64,000 bases of DNA, from the NCBI RefSeq assembly GCF_900457465.1, contig NZ_UAUU01000011.1, forward strand, positions 310,001-374,000, read 5' to 3'. Shown here piece after piece: positions 37,122-46,020 of this stretch. The notes beneath the pieces were generated by a model. That model was not told the DNA's origin, searched no databases, and worked only from the letters and a program-made list of their open reading frames with translations. The DNA comes from Sphingobacterium multivorum (GTDB lineage: Bacteria; Bacteroidota; Bacteroidia; Sphingobacteriales; Sphingobacteriaceae). The position numbers and the translations under genes were made by a program. Position 1 is the first letter of the stretch, and the number at the start of each line of letters is the position of its first letter.

Positions 37122-37984
37122 TTTCTACGTTTTCTTTTCCAGCGATTATGTGACCATAACCAATATTCTGGGTTTTCACGAATAAGCTGTTCAGCAAATT
37201 GATTGTGTATATCGGTAATTTCATGCTCGCCAAAGCCACTTGGATCTTCGATTAAAGTAACGAATTTACAGAAATACTGCCCTCTTTTGGGCTTTCTTCC
37301 GATATAACAATAGACCACAGGTGCTTTACTTATTCTAGAAAGTCTTTCGGCTCCTGTATAGACCAATGTTTCCTGATTTAGCCAATTAATAAAATAATCG
37401 GAATCCGAATACAGCGGTGTTTGATCCGCAACGAGTATACTGATATTGGGCTGGCCCTTCAACTTGACGATATGACGGAGTATTTGTTTCATTGGTACCA
37501 TTTCGGCGCCAAACCGTCCCCGCATGTCATTGTACACCGTGTCAATGTCTTTGTTGTTGAGTGGTTTGTATACTATCAGTGTAGGGAAGTTTGTGATTAA
37601 ACTCAAACGGTGAATACCAAGCTCCCAATTGGCATAATGTGAAGTCACCCCGATTACGTTTTTGCCTGCCTCGAGGTGTCTCGTCAGTTCTTCTACATCT
37701 TCCAAAGTCATCTTTTTCTTGACTTCCTCAGCCGTAATCGTTTTCAATTTGATCGATTCGACAAGGAGATCCGGGAAAAAACGGTAAAACTTTTTGGCAA
37801 TAACCAGGCGTTCTTTATCCGTTTTTTCTGGAAAAGCATTCTTTAAGTTTTGAAATACAATATTCTTCCTATATCCAATCATATAGTATAGTATGTAATA
37901 AAGCCCATCGGAGATCAAATATAGAAACCAATAGGGGAGAAGAGAGATGATATAGATTAATGCGTTTAACGCTTTTTGTTTCAT
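37118..37984 (-). CDS. Lysophospholipid / lipid A acyltransferase (LpxL/HtrB-like)
   Basis: 288 residues. An N-terminal membrane helix (ALIYIISLLPYWFLYLISD region), then the acyltransferase signature HYANWE (HX4E) in GVTSHYANWELGIHRL, and ISILVADQTPLYSDSDYF further on. This is the family that adds late acyl chains to lipid A. Acts at the inner membrane. First gene of the two-gene unit with the GT2 enzyme. WbqC is divergent from it. Confidence 0.9.
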   Translation of the reverse strand: MKQKALNALIYIISLLPYWFLYLISDGLYYILYYMIGYRKNIVFQNLKNAFPEKTDKERLVIAKKFYRFFPDLLVESIKLKTITAEEVKKKMTLEDVEELTRHLEAGKNVIGVTSHYANWELGIHRLSLITNFPTLIVYKPLNNKDIDTVYNDMRGRFGAEMVPMKQILRHIVKLKGQPNISILVADQTPLYSDSDYFINWLNQETLVYTGAERLSRISKAPVVYCYIGRKPKRGQYFCKFVTLIEDPSGFGEHEITDIHNQFAEQLIRENPEYWLWSHNRWKRKRRK

Positions 37985-38071
37985 GCTATAGCTAAAATTC
38001 CCAGTGTTCTTTACAAATATCCTTAATTTAAGTTATTTTTGCGTCACTTATAACAAAAATCATCAGTTTTT

Positions 38072-38683
38072 ATGGAATCGCAGTTATTACTTCCGGCATG
38101 TTATCTTCCACCAATATCTTATTTTCATACAATACAAGAGCATAATCTTCCTTTGTTCATCGAGAAATACGAGCATTTTCAAAAGCAGAGCTATCGTACG
38201 CGGGCACGCATTGCTTCAGCAAATGGTGTGCAGGATTTGATCGTACCCATTCAACATGGCAATAAAGAACGAGTTCCCATGAAAGATATTCGGATAAGTT
38301 ATGAATTTAACTGGCAACGTTTACACTGGTTAAGTATACAGACCGCTTACCGGAGTTCTGCATATTTTGAGTATTATGAGGATGATTTTATACGGTTTTA
38401 CGAAGGTAAATATGACTATCTCGTCGATTTTAATGTGGCCCAGCTGGAGCTTATTCTAAAATCAATCAAACTTAAACGAACCATAGGGTTTACAGAAGCG
38501 TATGTGGCCGAGCCGTTAGAAGCGATCGATTTCCGCAACCTTATACATCCCAAAAAAGAAAGCATATGGCCTGATCCAAAAGAATATTATCAGGTTTTCT
38601 CTGATAAAAATGGATTTTACCCAGATTTGAGTATTATCGATTTGTTGTTCAACCAAGGGCCGCAATCAAAAAGTTATCTATAG
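38072..38683 (+). CDS. WbqC-family protein
   Basis: 203 residues. Signature parts: LLLPACYLPPISYF at the start, FQKQSYRTRARIASANGVQDLIVPI (start FQKQSYRTRARI) and the NWQRLHWLSIQTAYRSSAYFEYY block, which is highly conserved in WbqC. The family is linked to O-antigen or surface polysaccharide gene clusters but its reaction is not settled. Its place beside lipid A/GT2 genes fits an envelope role. Confidence 0.88.
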   Translation: MESQLLLPACYLPPISYFHTIQEHNLPLFIEKYEHFQKQSYRTRARIASANGVQDLIVPIQHGNKERVPMKDIRISYEFNWQRLHWLSIQTAYRSSAYFEYYEDDFIRFYEGKYDYLVDFNVAQLELILKSIKLKRTIGFTEAYVAEPLEAIDFRNLIHPKKESIWPDPKEYYQVFSDKNGFYPDLSIIDLLFNQGPQSKSYL

Positions 38684-38702
38684 TCGGACGATTTTTTGAA
38701 CA

Positions 38703-38744
38703 AAATGCGTTTAATATTGTTGTTATTCAATATTGAACGCATTT
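38703..38744 (+). other. 17-bp inverted repeat directly before a start codon
   Basis: AAATGCGTTTAATATTG (38703-38719) and CAATATTGAACGCATTT (38728-38744) pair along all 17 positions (one U-G) around an 8-base loop. The hairpin ends 2 bases before the ATG at 38747. It may terminate the wbqC transcript, or control translation of the next gene. Confidence 0.75.
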
Positions 38745-38746
38745 AA

Positions 38747-39433
38747 ATGAAACAATTCTTTTTTACTTTTCTCCTTCTTTCTTTGTGTTGGAGCTCTATA
38801 CGGGCTCAGGGCGGCGTTGATACGATACATTATCGAAAAGTTTACTATTGGGGTACAACCGGAATGGGTTTTCCGATCGGGAAAACCAAAGATATACTTT
38901 CGCCAAAGTTTTCGGGTAGTATTGGTTTAGATATATCCCTGAAAAATTCAATGTTTTTTGTATCCCCCACGCTTTATACACTTTCATTTAAGTACAAACA
39001 ACCCTTAATTGATCCCGATTTCCAATACCGCATAGAAGATGCCAATACGAATTTCTATACTTTTTCATTCTCGGGCGGGATTAGGAAACAGATGCGTAGA
39101 CTGAATATCTACGGTTTTGCTGGGCCTGGCGTTGGTCTGGCGAGTGAGCCGAGAGCGCGTGTGCTGGCAGATCAAAAGCTCGTCAAGATGGAGAATAAAA
39201 ATCATCTGAATTTTTCCAGTAAATTGGGGGCTGGCGCAGATTACAAATTTAATGGCTTCTTTTTAGGGCTCGAGCTTGGTTATCTCCATAATTTTAGGAA
39301 GATACAGGATAGGCCTGTTAATATTTTTACCGTCATGATCGGGTTAAAATCCGATATCACGCAGATTGGAGACAAAGTCATTGACGTCATCGGTATAGAC
39401 GGTTCCATCAGTGGTAAAAAAGACAAAAAATAA
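38747..39433 (+). CDS. Outer-membrane beta-barrel protein
   Basis: 228 residues with a signal peptide (MKQFFFTFLLLSLCWSSIRAQ). The mature part has alternating hydrophobic/polar strands with aromatic girdles (YYWGTTGMGFPIG, FVSPTLYTLSFKY, FTFSGGIRKQ-like, NIYGFAGPGVGLA, FLGLELGYLHNF), as in PorT-like eight-strand barrels. The C-terminus ends in KDKK and not in a barrel-closing aromatic residue, so the last strand lies before it. Function unknown. Convergent with the BrkB gene, only 2 bases between stop codons. Confidence 0.75.
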   Translation: MKQFFFTFLLLSLCWSSIRAQGGVDTIHYRKVYYWGTTGMGFPIGKTKDILSPKFSGSIGLDISLKNSMFFVSPTLYTLSFKYKQPLIDPDFQYRIEDANTNFYTFSFSGGIRKQMRRLNIYGFAGPGVGLASEPRARVLADQKLVKMENKNHLNFSSKLGAGADYKFNGFFLGLELGYLHNFRKIQDRPVNIFTVMIGLKSDITQIGDKVIDVIGIDGSISGKKDKK

Positions 39434-39435
39434 AT

Positions 39436-40440
39436 TTATTGTTTTAAGACCTGAATGGTGTCTCCAACATGTGCTTCGGCGTCGCTTCCTGTTTTTTTAA
39501 CTTTTTCCGTCTGTTCAACCGCTACCGCAAATGTGGAAGGCACAATGCCCGCGCCAAATTTAATGGCATAAAACTTGGTGAATTCTGCCCCAAAATACAA
39601 TATCGCAGCCGAATAGTAGATCCATAATAACATGACAATTATCGATCCTGCGGCTCCATAAAAGCTGGCTGTGGAAGAGAGATTCAGATAGATTGAAATG
39701 CCGTACCGGCCTAACATGAAAAGTAAACCTGTAAAAATGGCTCCCCCGAGCATGTCTCTGAATTTTACTTTGGCATCGGGAAGGAAAGAAAAGATAAAGC
39801 CAAATAAAATGACAATGACCGAGAAAGTGATGCCTGTATTTACCCACGAGATAAGCGCAATGGGAATAAAGGGAAAATAGGTCATAACTAAATTGGTCAC
39901 GGCAACGATAACTCCATTGATCATGAGTGAAGCAATTAGTAAAAAGCCCAAGGCGATCACGATGGAAAAAGAAATCAATCTATTGATGATTAATTTTAAC
40001 CAGCCTTTTTTGGGTTTCGGTTTTACTTTCCAGATATTGTTTATGGAGTCTTGTATATCAACGAATAAGGTCGTAGAGGAGAGAATCAATGTAACAATAC
40101 CTATCGTGATCCCCATATTGGATTTATTCTCGAAAGTTATCTTTTGAAGATAGGACTGGATCTGCGTTGTTACATCCTGTCCAAAAAGAACCATGACTTC
40201 CTCCAACACCTGATCCTGCGCCGAAGATCCACTCTGAAGATGTTCTCCGTAGAAGAAGCCGATACACCAGATCACAATCATAAGAAGTGGGCCGATGGAG
40301 AAGACGGTATAGTAAGCCAATGAAGCACTCTTCTTCATACATTTGTCATCATTGAATCCATTAAAGGCATCAACTAAGACATGCCAAATGTTTTTCCAGT
40401 AGGCGAGTGTAAATAAATCTCGTAGTGTAACGTGCTTCAT
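39436..40440 (-). CDS. YihY/BrkB-family inner-membrane protein
   Basis: 334 residues, about six membrane helices (for example SLAYYTVFSIGPLLMIVIWCIGF, written here in part as SLAYYTVFSIGPLLM; LISFSIVIALGFLLIASLMI; FYGAAGSIIVMLLWIYYSAAI in part). KKSASLAYYTVFSIGP and the FGAEFTKFYA end are family hallmarks. The function of the family is not established despite the old name ribonuclease BN. I chose ATG 40440 (MKHVTLRDLFTLAYW); the 63 residues before it are basic, low in hydrophobicity and unlike the family. Confidence 0.88.
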   Translation of the reverse strand: MKHVTLRDLFTLAYWKNIWHVLVDAFNGFNDDKCMKKSASLAYYTVFSIGPLLMIVIWCIGFFYGEHLQSGSSAQDQVLEEVMVLFGQDVTTQIQSYLQKITFENKSNMGITIGIVTLILSSTTLFVDIQDSINNIWKVKPKPKKGWLKLIINRLISFSIVIALGFLLIASLMINGVIVAVTNLVMTYFPFIPIALISWVNTGITFSVIVILFGFIFSFLPDAKVKFRDMLGGAIFTGLLFMLGRYGISIYLNLSSTASFYGAAGSIIVMLLWIYYSAAILYFGAEFTKFYAIKFGAGIVPSTFAVAVEQTEKVKKTGSDAEAHVGDTIQVLKQ

Positions 40441-40475
40441 AATAAGATGATCAGCCCCAATAATCGTGCAAATTG

Positions 40476-42242
40476 CTATTCTTGGTTTTGTTCCTGATAC
40501 AATTTGTCGATTACGGCTTCGTTCTCTTTTAAAATAATTTTTCGTTTTAAACTCAATTTTGGTGTCAATTGACCGTCGTTGATTGTCCATTCCTTTGGAA
40601 GAAGAATAAATTTCTTGACAATTTCCCAATGCCCAAAGTTAGTAGATAATCGGTTAATTTCTTCCTGATATTTTTGGATTACTTCTGGATTTTTGATGAT
40701 TTCTTCGTTTGAACCGCTGGTGATACCTTTTTGGCTTGCCCATTTGGACAGCACATCAAATGCAGGAACAATCAAGGCTCCAGGAAATTTTCTATTTTCT
40801 CCGAAAACCATGACTTGTCCGATTAAGGTAGATTCCATGAGTTTGTTTTCAATGGATTGGGGGGCAATATATTTACCACCTGCCGTCTTAAACATTTCCT
40901 TTTTTCGATCGGTTATTTTAAGGAAACCATCGGATGTTATTTCTCCGATGTCGCCTGTTTTGAAGAATCCATGATCGTCAAAAGCCTCTTTCGTGGCTTC
41001 TTCATTTTTATAATAGCCAGTCGTGATACTAGGACCTTTGACAAGGATTTCGCCATCTGAAGCAATTTTAACTTCTAAGTTTTTGAGGGGTTTCCCTACC
41101 GTCCCAAATTTCAATCCATTGGGTAAGTACGAGTTTACCGCAATTACGGGGGAGGTTTCAGTTAACCCATAACCTTCGAGCACTTTAAGTCCAGCAGCCC
41201 AGAATACACGCGCTAAACGTTCTTGAAGGGCAGCGCCACCTGACACGATAATTTTAATATTTCCGCCAAGAGCTTCTTGCCATTTGGAAAATATGAGTTT
41301 TCTAGCAATCGCAAGTTTGAGATTGTAAAGCGGTCCATTTCGTTCAGGTTCTTGAAATTTCAGGCCGAGATCAACAGCCCAGAAGAAAATTTTCTTTTTT
41401 AATCCCGTTAAGGCTTTCCCTTTTTCAATAATCTTATCGTATACTTTTTCCAGTACACGCGGTACTGTGGTGAAGACATCCGGTTTGACATCGTTGATAT
41501 CGGCAACGACATTGTCTAAGGTTTCCGAAAAATAAATCTGAATTCCTTTCGAATAGTACATATATACTACCATGCGTTCAAAGATATGGCATAGCGGAAG
41601 AAAGCTTAGCGCCGTTTTGAAATCTGATCGGATGAGATGATTGCAGGCCAAGACGTTGCTGTATACATTTTTGTGGGACAAGTATACGCCTTTAGGGCGT
41701 CCTGTGGTACCTGAAGTGTAAATTAAGGTTAGCAGATCATCTTCTGTGACTGCATCACGAAGCGGAGCTAGATCAGTTGAGTCATCTTTTGCTGTTTCGA
41801 TGAATGTTTTTAGCTGGGTATAATTTTCAATGGCATCAAAAGTATACAGTTGTGGGTGTATACCGTGCTCCCTGATCGCTTGTTCAATACGGTTTGTCAA
41901 TTCGCTGTTGCTGACAAAGAGTACATTGACATCCGAGTCATTCACGATAAATGAAAGATCCTGTGCAGATAATGTGGGATAGAGGGGAACAGTTGCGAGA
42001 CCGATTTGATTGCAGGCAAAATCAACTAAATTCCATTCGGGACGGTTGCCGGACATGATTCCGACCCGATCACCTTTTTTGAGGCCTAGTTTAAGTAACG
42101 CCCTGCTTAAGGTGTCAATCGCGTCGGTGTACTCTTTGGTAGAATACGTTTTCCACTGGCCGTTTCCATCTCGACCTGCCACCATGATGTCCTTTGCGTA
42201 TTTTTCTTTATATAAGGTTATAAAGTCAAAAATTCTGCCCAT
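40476..42242 (-). CDS. Long-chain acyl-CoA synthetase (AMP-forming)
   Basis: 588 residues. Activates fatty acids with ATP and CoA. Motifs: LIYTSGTTGRPKGVYLSH (AMP-binding P-loop), GYGLTETSPVIAVN, TGDIGEI, and DRKKEMFKTAGGKYIAP with the catalytic lysine region. It belongs to the FadD15-like membrane-associated group. It starts 35 bases upstream of the BrkB gene and could be cotranscribed with it. Confidence 0.93.
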   Translation of the reverse strand: MGRIFDFITLYKEKYAKDIMVAGRDGNGQWKTYSTKEYTDAIDTLSRALLKLGLKKGDRVGIMSGNRPEWNLVDFACNQIGLATVPLYPTLSAQDLSFIVNDSDVNVLFVSNSELTNRIEQAIREHGIHPQLYTFDAIENYTQLKTFIETAKDDSTDLAPLRDAVTEDDLLTLIYTSGTTGRPKGVYLSHKNVYSNVLACNHLIRSDFKTALSFLPLCHIFERMVVYMYYSKGIQIYFSETLDNVVADINDVKPDVFTTVPRVLEKVYDKIIEKGKALTGLKKKIFFWAVDLGLKFQEPERNGPLYNLKLAIARKLIFSKWQEALGGNIKIIVSGGAALQERLARVFWAAGLKVLEGYGLTETSPVIAVNSYLPNGLKFGTVGKPLKNLEVKIASDGEILVKGPSITTGYYKNEEATKEAFDDHGFFKTGDIGEITSDGFLKITDRKKEMFKTAGGKYIAPQSIENKLMESTLIGQVMVFGENRKFPGALIVPAFDVLSKWASQKGITSGSNEEIIKNPEVIQKYQEEINRLSTNFGHWEIVKKFILLPKEWTINDGQLTPKLSLKRKIILKENEAVIDKLYQEQNQE

Positions 42243-42436
42243 ATCACTTGAGTTTATTTGGTTACTACTACATGCTGTATTGATCTAAATATACAGAAAT
42301 AAAGTTGGATAATTCGGGATTATTGTCATAACAAATTAAACATTGTTTCGTTATAGCTGTAGTGGATATTTACCCTATTGAAAAGGTCCTTCATAGGGGA
42401 AGTTCTGGTAAATAGTTTTTATGTGCACTGCAATAT

Positions 42437-42468
42437 ATTGCATATAAAAAGCAATTTATCTATGTTTG
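42437..42468 (+). promoter_or_regulatory. Promoter (ATTG-N20-TATGTTTG)
   Basis: -7 TATGTTTG at 42461-42468 and a -33-like ATTG at 42437-42440, 34 bases before the ATG at 42503. Confidence 0.65.
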
Positions 42469-42502
42469 AAAAAAATGTAAAGCAAAAAAGCGTACGATTT
42501 TT

Positions 42503-43003
42503 ATGAGAAAAATATTTTTGGCTGTCGGTGGAATACTGATGTTTGGAGCATTATCCAATAGAGCTATGGCTCAGTTGGACAATAAGGGTGCTATTGGTGG
42601 ACGTTTTGGGTCTGCTCAGGGAATTACATATCGTCATACGCTTAACTCGGACCATGCATTGGAGGCTATCATGAGCATTCAGAGCAATTCTGATTTCCGC
42701 CGTTTCCGCGTTGTTGGTTTATATGAAATCTATAAACCATTGACTGGAGGATTCAATTGGTATTATGGTTTCGGTGGTAGCGTAGGCTCTTATAAAGAGA
42801 AAGATAAAATTATAGATGGTCAACGTCATTCGTTTGACTCACAACTCAATTTAAGTATCGACGGTATTGTTGGTATTGAATATAATATTCCCCAAGCTCC
42901 ATTTCAGATCTCATTGGATGTAAAACCTTATTTCGATTTTCTAAACGAATCCAGTATCAAATTATTTGATCCGATCGGTTTTTCGGTAAGATATAAATTT
43001 TAA
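42503..43003 (+). CDS. Small outer-membrane barrel protein
   Basis: 166 residues; signal peptide MRKIFLAVGGILMFGALSNRAMAQ. The mature 142 residues look like an eight-strand barrel: GGRFGSAQGITYRH, ALEAIMSIQSN, RRFRVVGLYEIYK, WYYGFGGSVGSY, SIDGIVGIEYNI, and a last strand IGFSVRYKF that ends in F, as barrel-assembly signals do. Function unknown. Monocistronic, with a promoter and a terminator. Confidence 0.8.
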   Translation: MRKIFLAVGGILMFGALSNRAMAQLDNKGAIGGRFGSAQGITYRHTLNSDHALEAIMSIQSNSDFRRFRVVGLYEIYKPLTGGFNWYYGFGGSVGSYKEKDKIIDGQRHSFDSQLNLSIDGIVGIEYNIPQAPFQISLDVKPYFDFLNESSIKLFDPIGFSVRYKF

Positions 43004-43037
43004 AAAAGAATAGCGGGAGACCCCGCTATTCTTTTTT
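43002..43037. terminator. Bidirectional terminator between barrel and M61 genes
   Basis: Stem AAAAAAGAATAGCGGG / CCCGCTATTCTTTTTT with a short loop, between convergent genes. Confidence 0.85.
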
Positions 43038-43061
43038 AATTTTAATACTAGTACTTTCGTG

Positions 43062-44807
43062 TTATGCCATCCAGATTTTACCCAGCAATTCCTGTAAAAA
43101 GGTTTGTTCTTTGAGCGGACGGATTTCATAGATCTTTTTATTGCTCTTTCTGATCTGAACAGGGATTTCACGCACTAAACCATCTCGTGCCACCAGGAAG
43201 TTTAATGTTTCCCCCTCTTTGGCATGTTGAACAATGAAATCAATTTCCTTGTCTTTCACGTCGAGCCTGTTATTATTAATTGCAATCAGTTCGTCTTTTA
43301 CATTCAATCCGGCGTCATACGCACCAGAGCCTTTTTCCACTGTTGCTACCGAAATTAACCCATCCACTTTGTTGGTCGTAATGCCGAATGTCAATGTGTT
43401 GTTATCAATATTGGTATCCACAATTTCGTAACCAACAAGATTAAAATAATCGTTATAATCCAGTTCTCCGTCCTGATGGGCAGCATTGAAAATGTCGTCT
43501 AACGACGTGCCTGCGATGCGTTCAGCAAGGCTTCTCAATTCATTTTCTTCAAATCCGCGATCAAGTTTTAGGTAGAACTCCTCATAAGCCTCACGGATAA
43601 CATCATCCAATTTTAGTCGACCTTCTGTAGCAGCGATAATTTTAATATCCAATAATGCTGTCAGCATTGCCCCCTTGTTGTAATAGGAAATTCCTGAATT
43701 CATCGAATTTTCATCAGGCCTATAATATTTAATCCAGGTATCGAAACTTGAGGCTGCGGCAGACTGTATCGCATGACCCGGTCGGTTCAGTACAATATTG
43801 AAATCGTTAGCTAGCAAAGCGAGGTACTCTTTTTCATCATAAAATCCACAGCGTTTAATAATTAAATTATCATAATACGAAGTGAATCCTTCCATGATCC
43901 AGAGGCCTGTGGTATAGTTCTCGCCATCGTAATTAAACGGTCCTAATGCTTTTGGACGTAAGCGCTTGACATTCCATAAGTGAAAATATTCATGTGCAAC
44001 GAGACTCAAATAGTTTTTGTAGCTTGTCTCATTTAAATACGCATTCCTCGACGCTCCCAATACTGTTGAATTGAGATGTTCTAGGCCTCCACCTCCAGAT
44101 TGGTAATTGTGGGTAATAATGACATATCGCTCATTGGGGTTCGAACCCCAGATGCGGGTTTCCTCTTCGACGATACGTGTGATATCTTTCGTCAGACGGT
44201 CTTTATCATAACTACCACCTCCGACCATGGCGCATTCATGCTCGACACCGGCAGCTATGAATTTCCAGACATCTTGGTTACCCGCTTCGATGGGCGTATC
44301 GTATAATACGTCAAAATTTGGTGCATAAAACTTATGTTCTTCAATTTGTTCGAGTCCTGTTGATATACTTGCCCAAGAATCTTTTAGTGCTATGCTGACT
44401 GTTGAAGGACTGTCTATACGGCCATCGATATGAAAGAAAGTTGCCGTAGGCACAATAAAAGCATGATCACTATCGAAAAAGTTGGTACGCACAGAAACTT
44501 CAAAACCGTATACAGCGTAGATTACTTCGATTTGATCCAAAGATTCTGTGGGTATTCGCCAGGTATTTTTTGAAATTTTCTGATAGGAAATCGTATTTCC
44601 TGTTTTGTCAAATGATCGAAATCGTTCTACATTTTTAGCATATTCACGAATTAAATAAGATCCAGGAGACCAAACTGGCATTTTTAGATCGACATAAGGC
44701 TGGTTGAGCTTTGTGATGCTCATTTTTACTTCGATGTAATGAGCTTGTGCTTCTGAAAATGATACCTCAAAATGTATTTCGGGTATGTTGAAAGGGTCAC
44801 TGTCCAT
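43062..44807 (-). CDS. M61-family glycyl aminopeptidase with PDZ domain
   Basis: 581 residues. N-terminal beta domain (MKMPVWSPGSYLIREYAKN-like: LKMPVWSPGSYLIREYAKN), then a zinc protease core with HEYFHLWNVKRLRP (HExxH) and, downstream, the Glu ligand in LWIMEGFTSYYDNL. A PDZ domain (about 470-560, KGSGAYDAGLNVKDELIAIN) follows. The family prefers N-terminal glycine or alanine. No signal peptide is apparent, so it is probably cytoplasmic. Promoter element at 44833-44840. Confidence 0.9.
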   Translation of the reverse strand: MDSDPFNIPEIHFEVSFSEAQAHYIEVKMSITKLNQPYVDLKMPVWSPGSYLIREYAKNVERFRSFDKTGNTISYQKISKNTWRIPTESLDQIEVIYAVYGFEVSVRTNFFDSDHAFIVPTATFFHIDGRIDSPSTVSIALKDSWASISTGLEQIEEHKFYAPNFDVLYDTPIEAGNQDVWKFIAAGVEHECAMVGGGSYDKDRLTKDITRIVEEETRIWGSNPNERYVIITHNYQSGGGGLEHLNSTVLGASRNAYLNETSYKNYLSLVAHEYFHLWNVKRLRPKALGPFNYDGENYTTGLWIMEGFTSYYDNLIIKRCGFYDEKEYLALLANDFNIVLNRPGHAIQSAAASSFDTWIKYYRPDENSMNSGISYYNKGAMLTALLDIKIIAATEGRLKLDDVIREAYEEFYLKLDRGFEENELRSLAERIAGTSLDDIFNAAHQDGELDYNDYFNLVGYEIVDTNIDNNTLTFGITTNKVDGLISVATVEKGSGAYDAGLNVKDELIAINNNRLDVKDKEIDFIVQHAKEGETLNFLVARDGLVREIPVQIRKSNKKIYEIRPLKEQTFLQELLGKIWMA

Positions 44808-44832
44808 GAAAGATGATTTTAGTATGAGCTTA

Positions 44833-44840
44833 CAAAATTA
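44833..44840 (-). promoter_or_regulatory. Probable -7 element (TAATTTTG) of the M61 gene
   Basis: TAnnTTTG on the minus strand, 26 bases before the ATG at 44807. Confidence 0.5.
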
Positions 44841-44896
44841 CAAGTATCGTACGCTTAACCAAACAAAAAAAAAGATTGTTGGTTCTACAATTATGA

Positions 44897-44957
44897 ATCA
44901 GCTGCTTCCTGTCATCATTCTTTTAGTAGAAAAGAATGATGACAGGAAGCAGCTGAT
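44897..44957. repeat. Perfect 28-bp inverted repeat with a 5-base loop
   Basis: Arms 44897-44924 (ATCAGCTGCTTCCTGTCATC...) and 44930-44957 match without error around AGTAG. It lies within the 335-bp region between two divergently transcribed genes and has no T run on either side. Confidence 0.9.
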
Positions 44958-45095
44958 AGTATCCTCCAATATACATAAATTTATTTAAGAAATGAGGTAT
45001 AATTCGATGGCAAAATTGCTGCTTTGGATAAAACGACGGTTTTAATTGGGCTGGGGAGATGAAGCAAAAAATCTGTTTTTTATCAGAATTTTTGC

Positions 45096-45103
45096 TAAGT
45101 TTG
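45096..45103 (+). promoter_or_regulatory. Probable -7 element (TAAGTTTG)
   Basis: TAnnTTTG, 40 bases before the ATG of the GlcNAc-kinase-like gene. The rest of the 44808-45142 intergenic region holds the long inverted repeat and nothing else I can name. Confidence 0.5.
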
Positions 45104-45142
45104 ATACAGTAGTTTATAGGGGGAAAATAATCAAGAATTTGT

Positions 45143-46009
45143 ATGATCTTAGTTGTTGATAGCGGCTCTTCAAAGTCGGATTGGAAGTTGGAATTGCCAG
45201 ATAGTGCGCCTATCTCATTCAGTACAAATGGACTTAATCCTTTTTTTGTGAATGAAAAGGAAATCACACGTGTTATTAAGGAAATACCCGAAATTATTCC
45301 CTATGCCGATGAAGTTACTGAGTTGTATTTTTTTGGTGCGGGATGCATTACGCCCGATCGTCGGGAAATGGTTTCAAATGCATTGACACCCTTATTCGAA
45401 AACGCTTACATTTCTGTTGAGAACGATCTTTTTGGTAGTGCCTTAGCGACCTGTGGTAATAAAAAAGGTTATGTAGCGACATTGGGGACGGGGTCTGATT
45501 TGAGTTTTTTTGACGGGGAGGAGCTTATGCCCTCACATAATGGAAATGGCTACGTATTAGGTGATGAGGGGTCGGGGGCATATTTTGGAAAAAACCTGGT
45601 CAGGCTTTTCCTATATGGCCGTATGCCGAAAGATCTGAACGAAAAATTTGCGAACAAATACAGAATCAATAAAGAGATTGTCATCAAAAATGTTTATCAA
45701 AAAGAACGTCCAAATGCTTTCTTAGCATCTTTTGCGCCGTTCATGTCCGATAATATTACCCATCCCTATATTATAGATCTGGTAAAGAGTGGATTCGAAG
45801 AATTTGTTCAAGCTTCGATTTTGACCTATCCAGACTATAATAAATATGCATGTCACTTTGTGGGTTCTATTGCGTATAGTTTTGATTTAATCTTGCGGGA
45901 AGTCTGTGAAGCACATCAGATACAGGTAGGGACCATTTTAAAATCTCCTATCAACGAGCTTTTTGATGCGGTATTGGAAAGAGAAAGTAATTCATTGTTA
46001 AGTCTTTAA
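45143..46009 (+). CDS. BadF/N-acetylglucosamine-kinase-like protein
   Basis: 288 residues of the ASKHA fold. Phosphate-1 motif VVDSGSSKSDWKL, then FFGAGC, ENDLFGSALATCG, phosphate-2 motif VATLGTGSDLSFFDG, and GYVLGDEGSGAYFGK. This matches the BadF/BadG/BcrA/BcrD ATPase family members that phosphorylate N-acetylglucosamine, a likely cell-wall recycling role. The substrate is inferred. It is followed 11 bases later by the glutathione peroxidase gene. Confidence 0.87.
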   Translation: MILVVDSGSSKSDWKLELPDSAPISFSTNGLNPFFVNEKEITRVIKEIPEIIPYADEVTELYFFGAGCITPDRREMVSNALTPLFENAYISVENDLFGSALATCGNKKGYVATLGTGSDLSFFDGEELMPSHNGNGYVLGDEGSGAYFGKNLVRLFLYGRMPKDLNEKFANKYRINKEIVIKNVYQKERPNAFLASFAPFMSDNITHPYIIDLVKSGFEEFVQASILTYPDYNKYACHFVGSIAYSFDLILREVCEAHQIQVGTILKSPINELFDAVLERESNSLLSL

Positions 46010-46020
46010 AATAATTAAAT

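Noticed and set aside
38004..38240. Small ORF overlapping the start of wbqC
   Set aside because: Out of frame with WbqC, whose N-terminal motif begins at 38072; no motif of its own.
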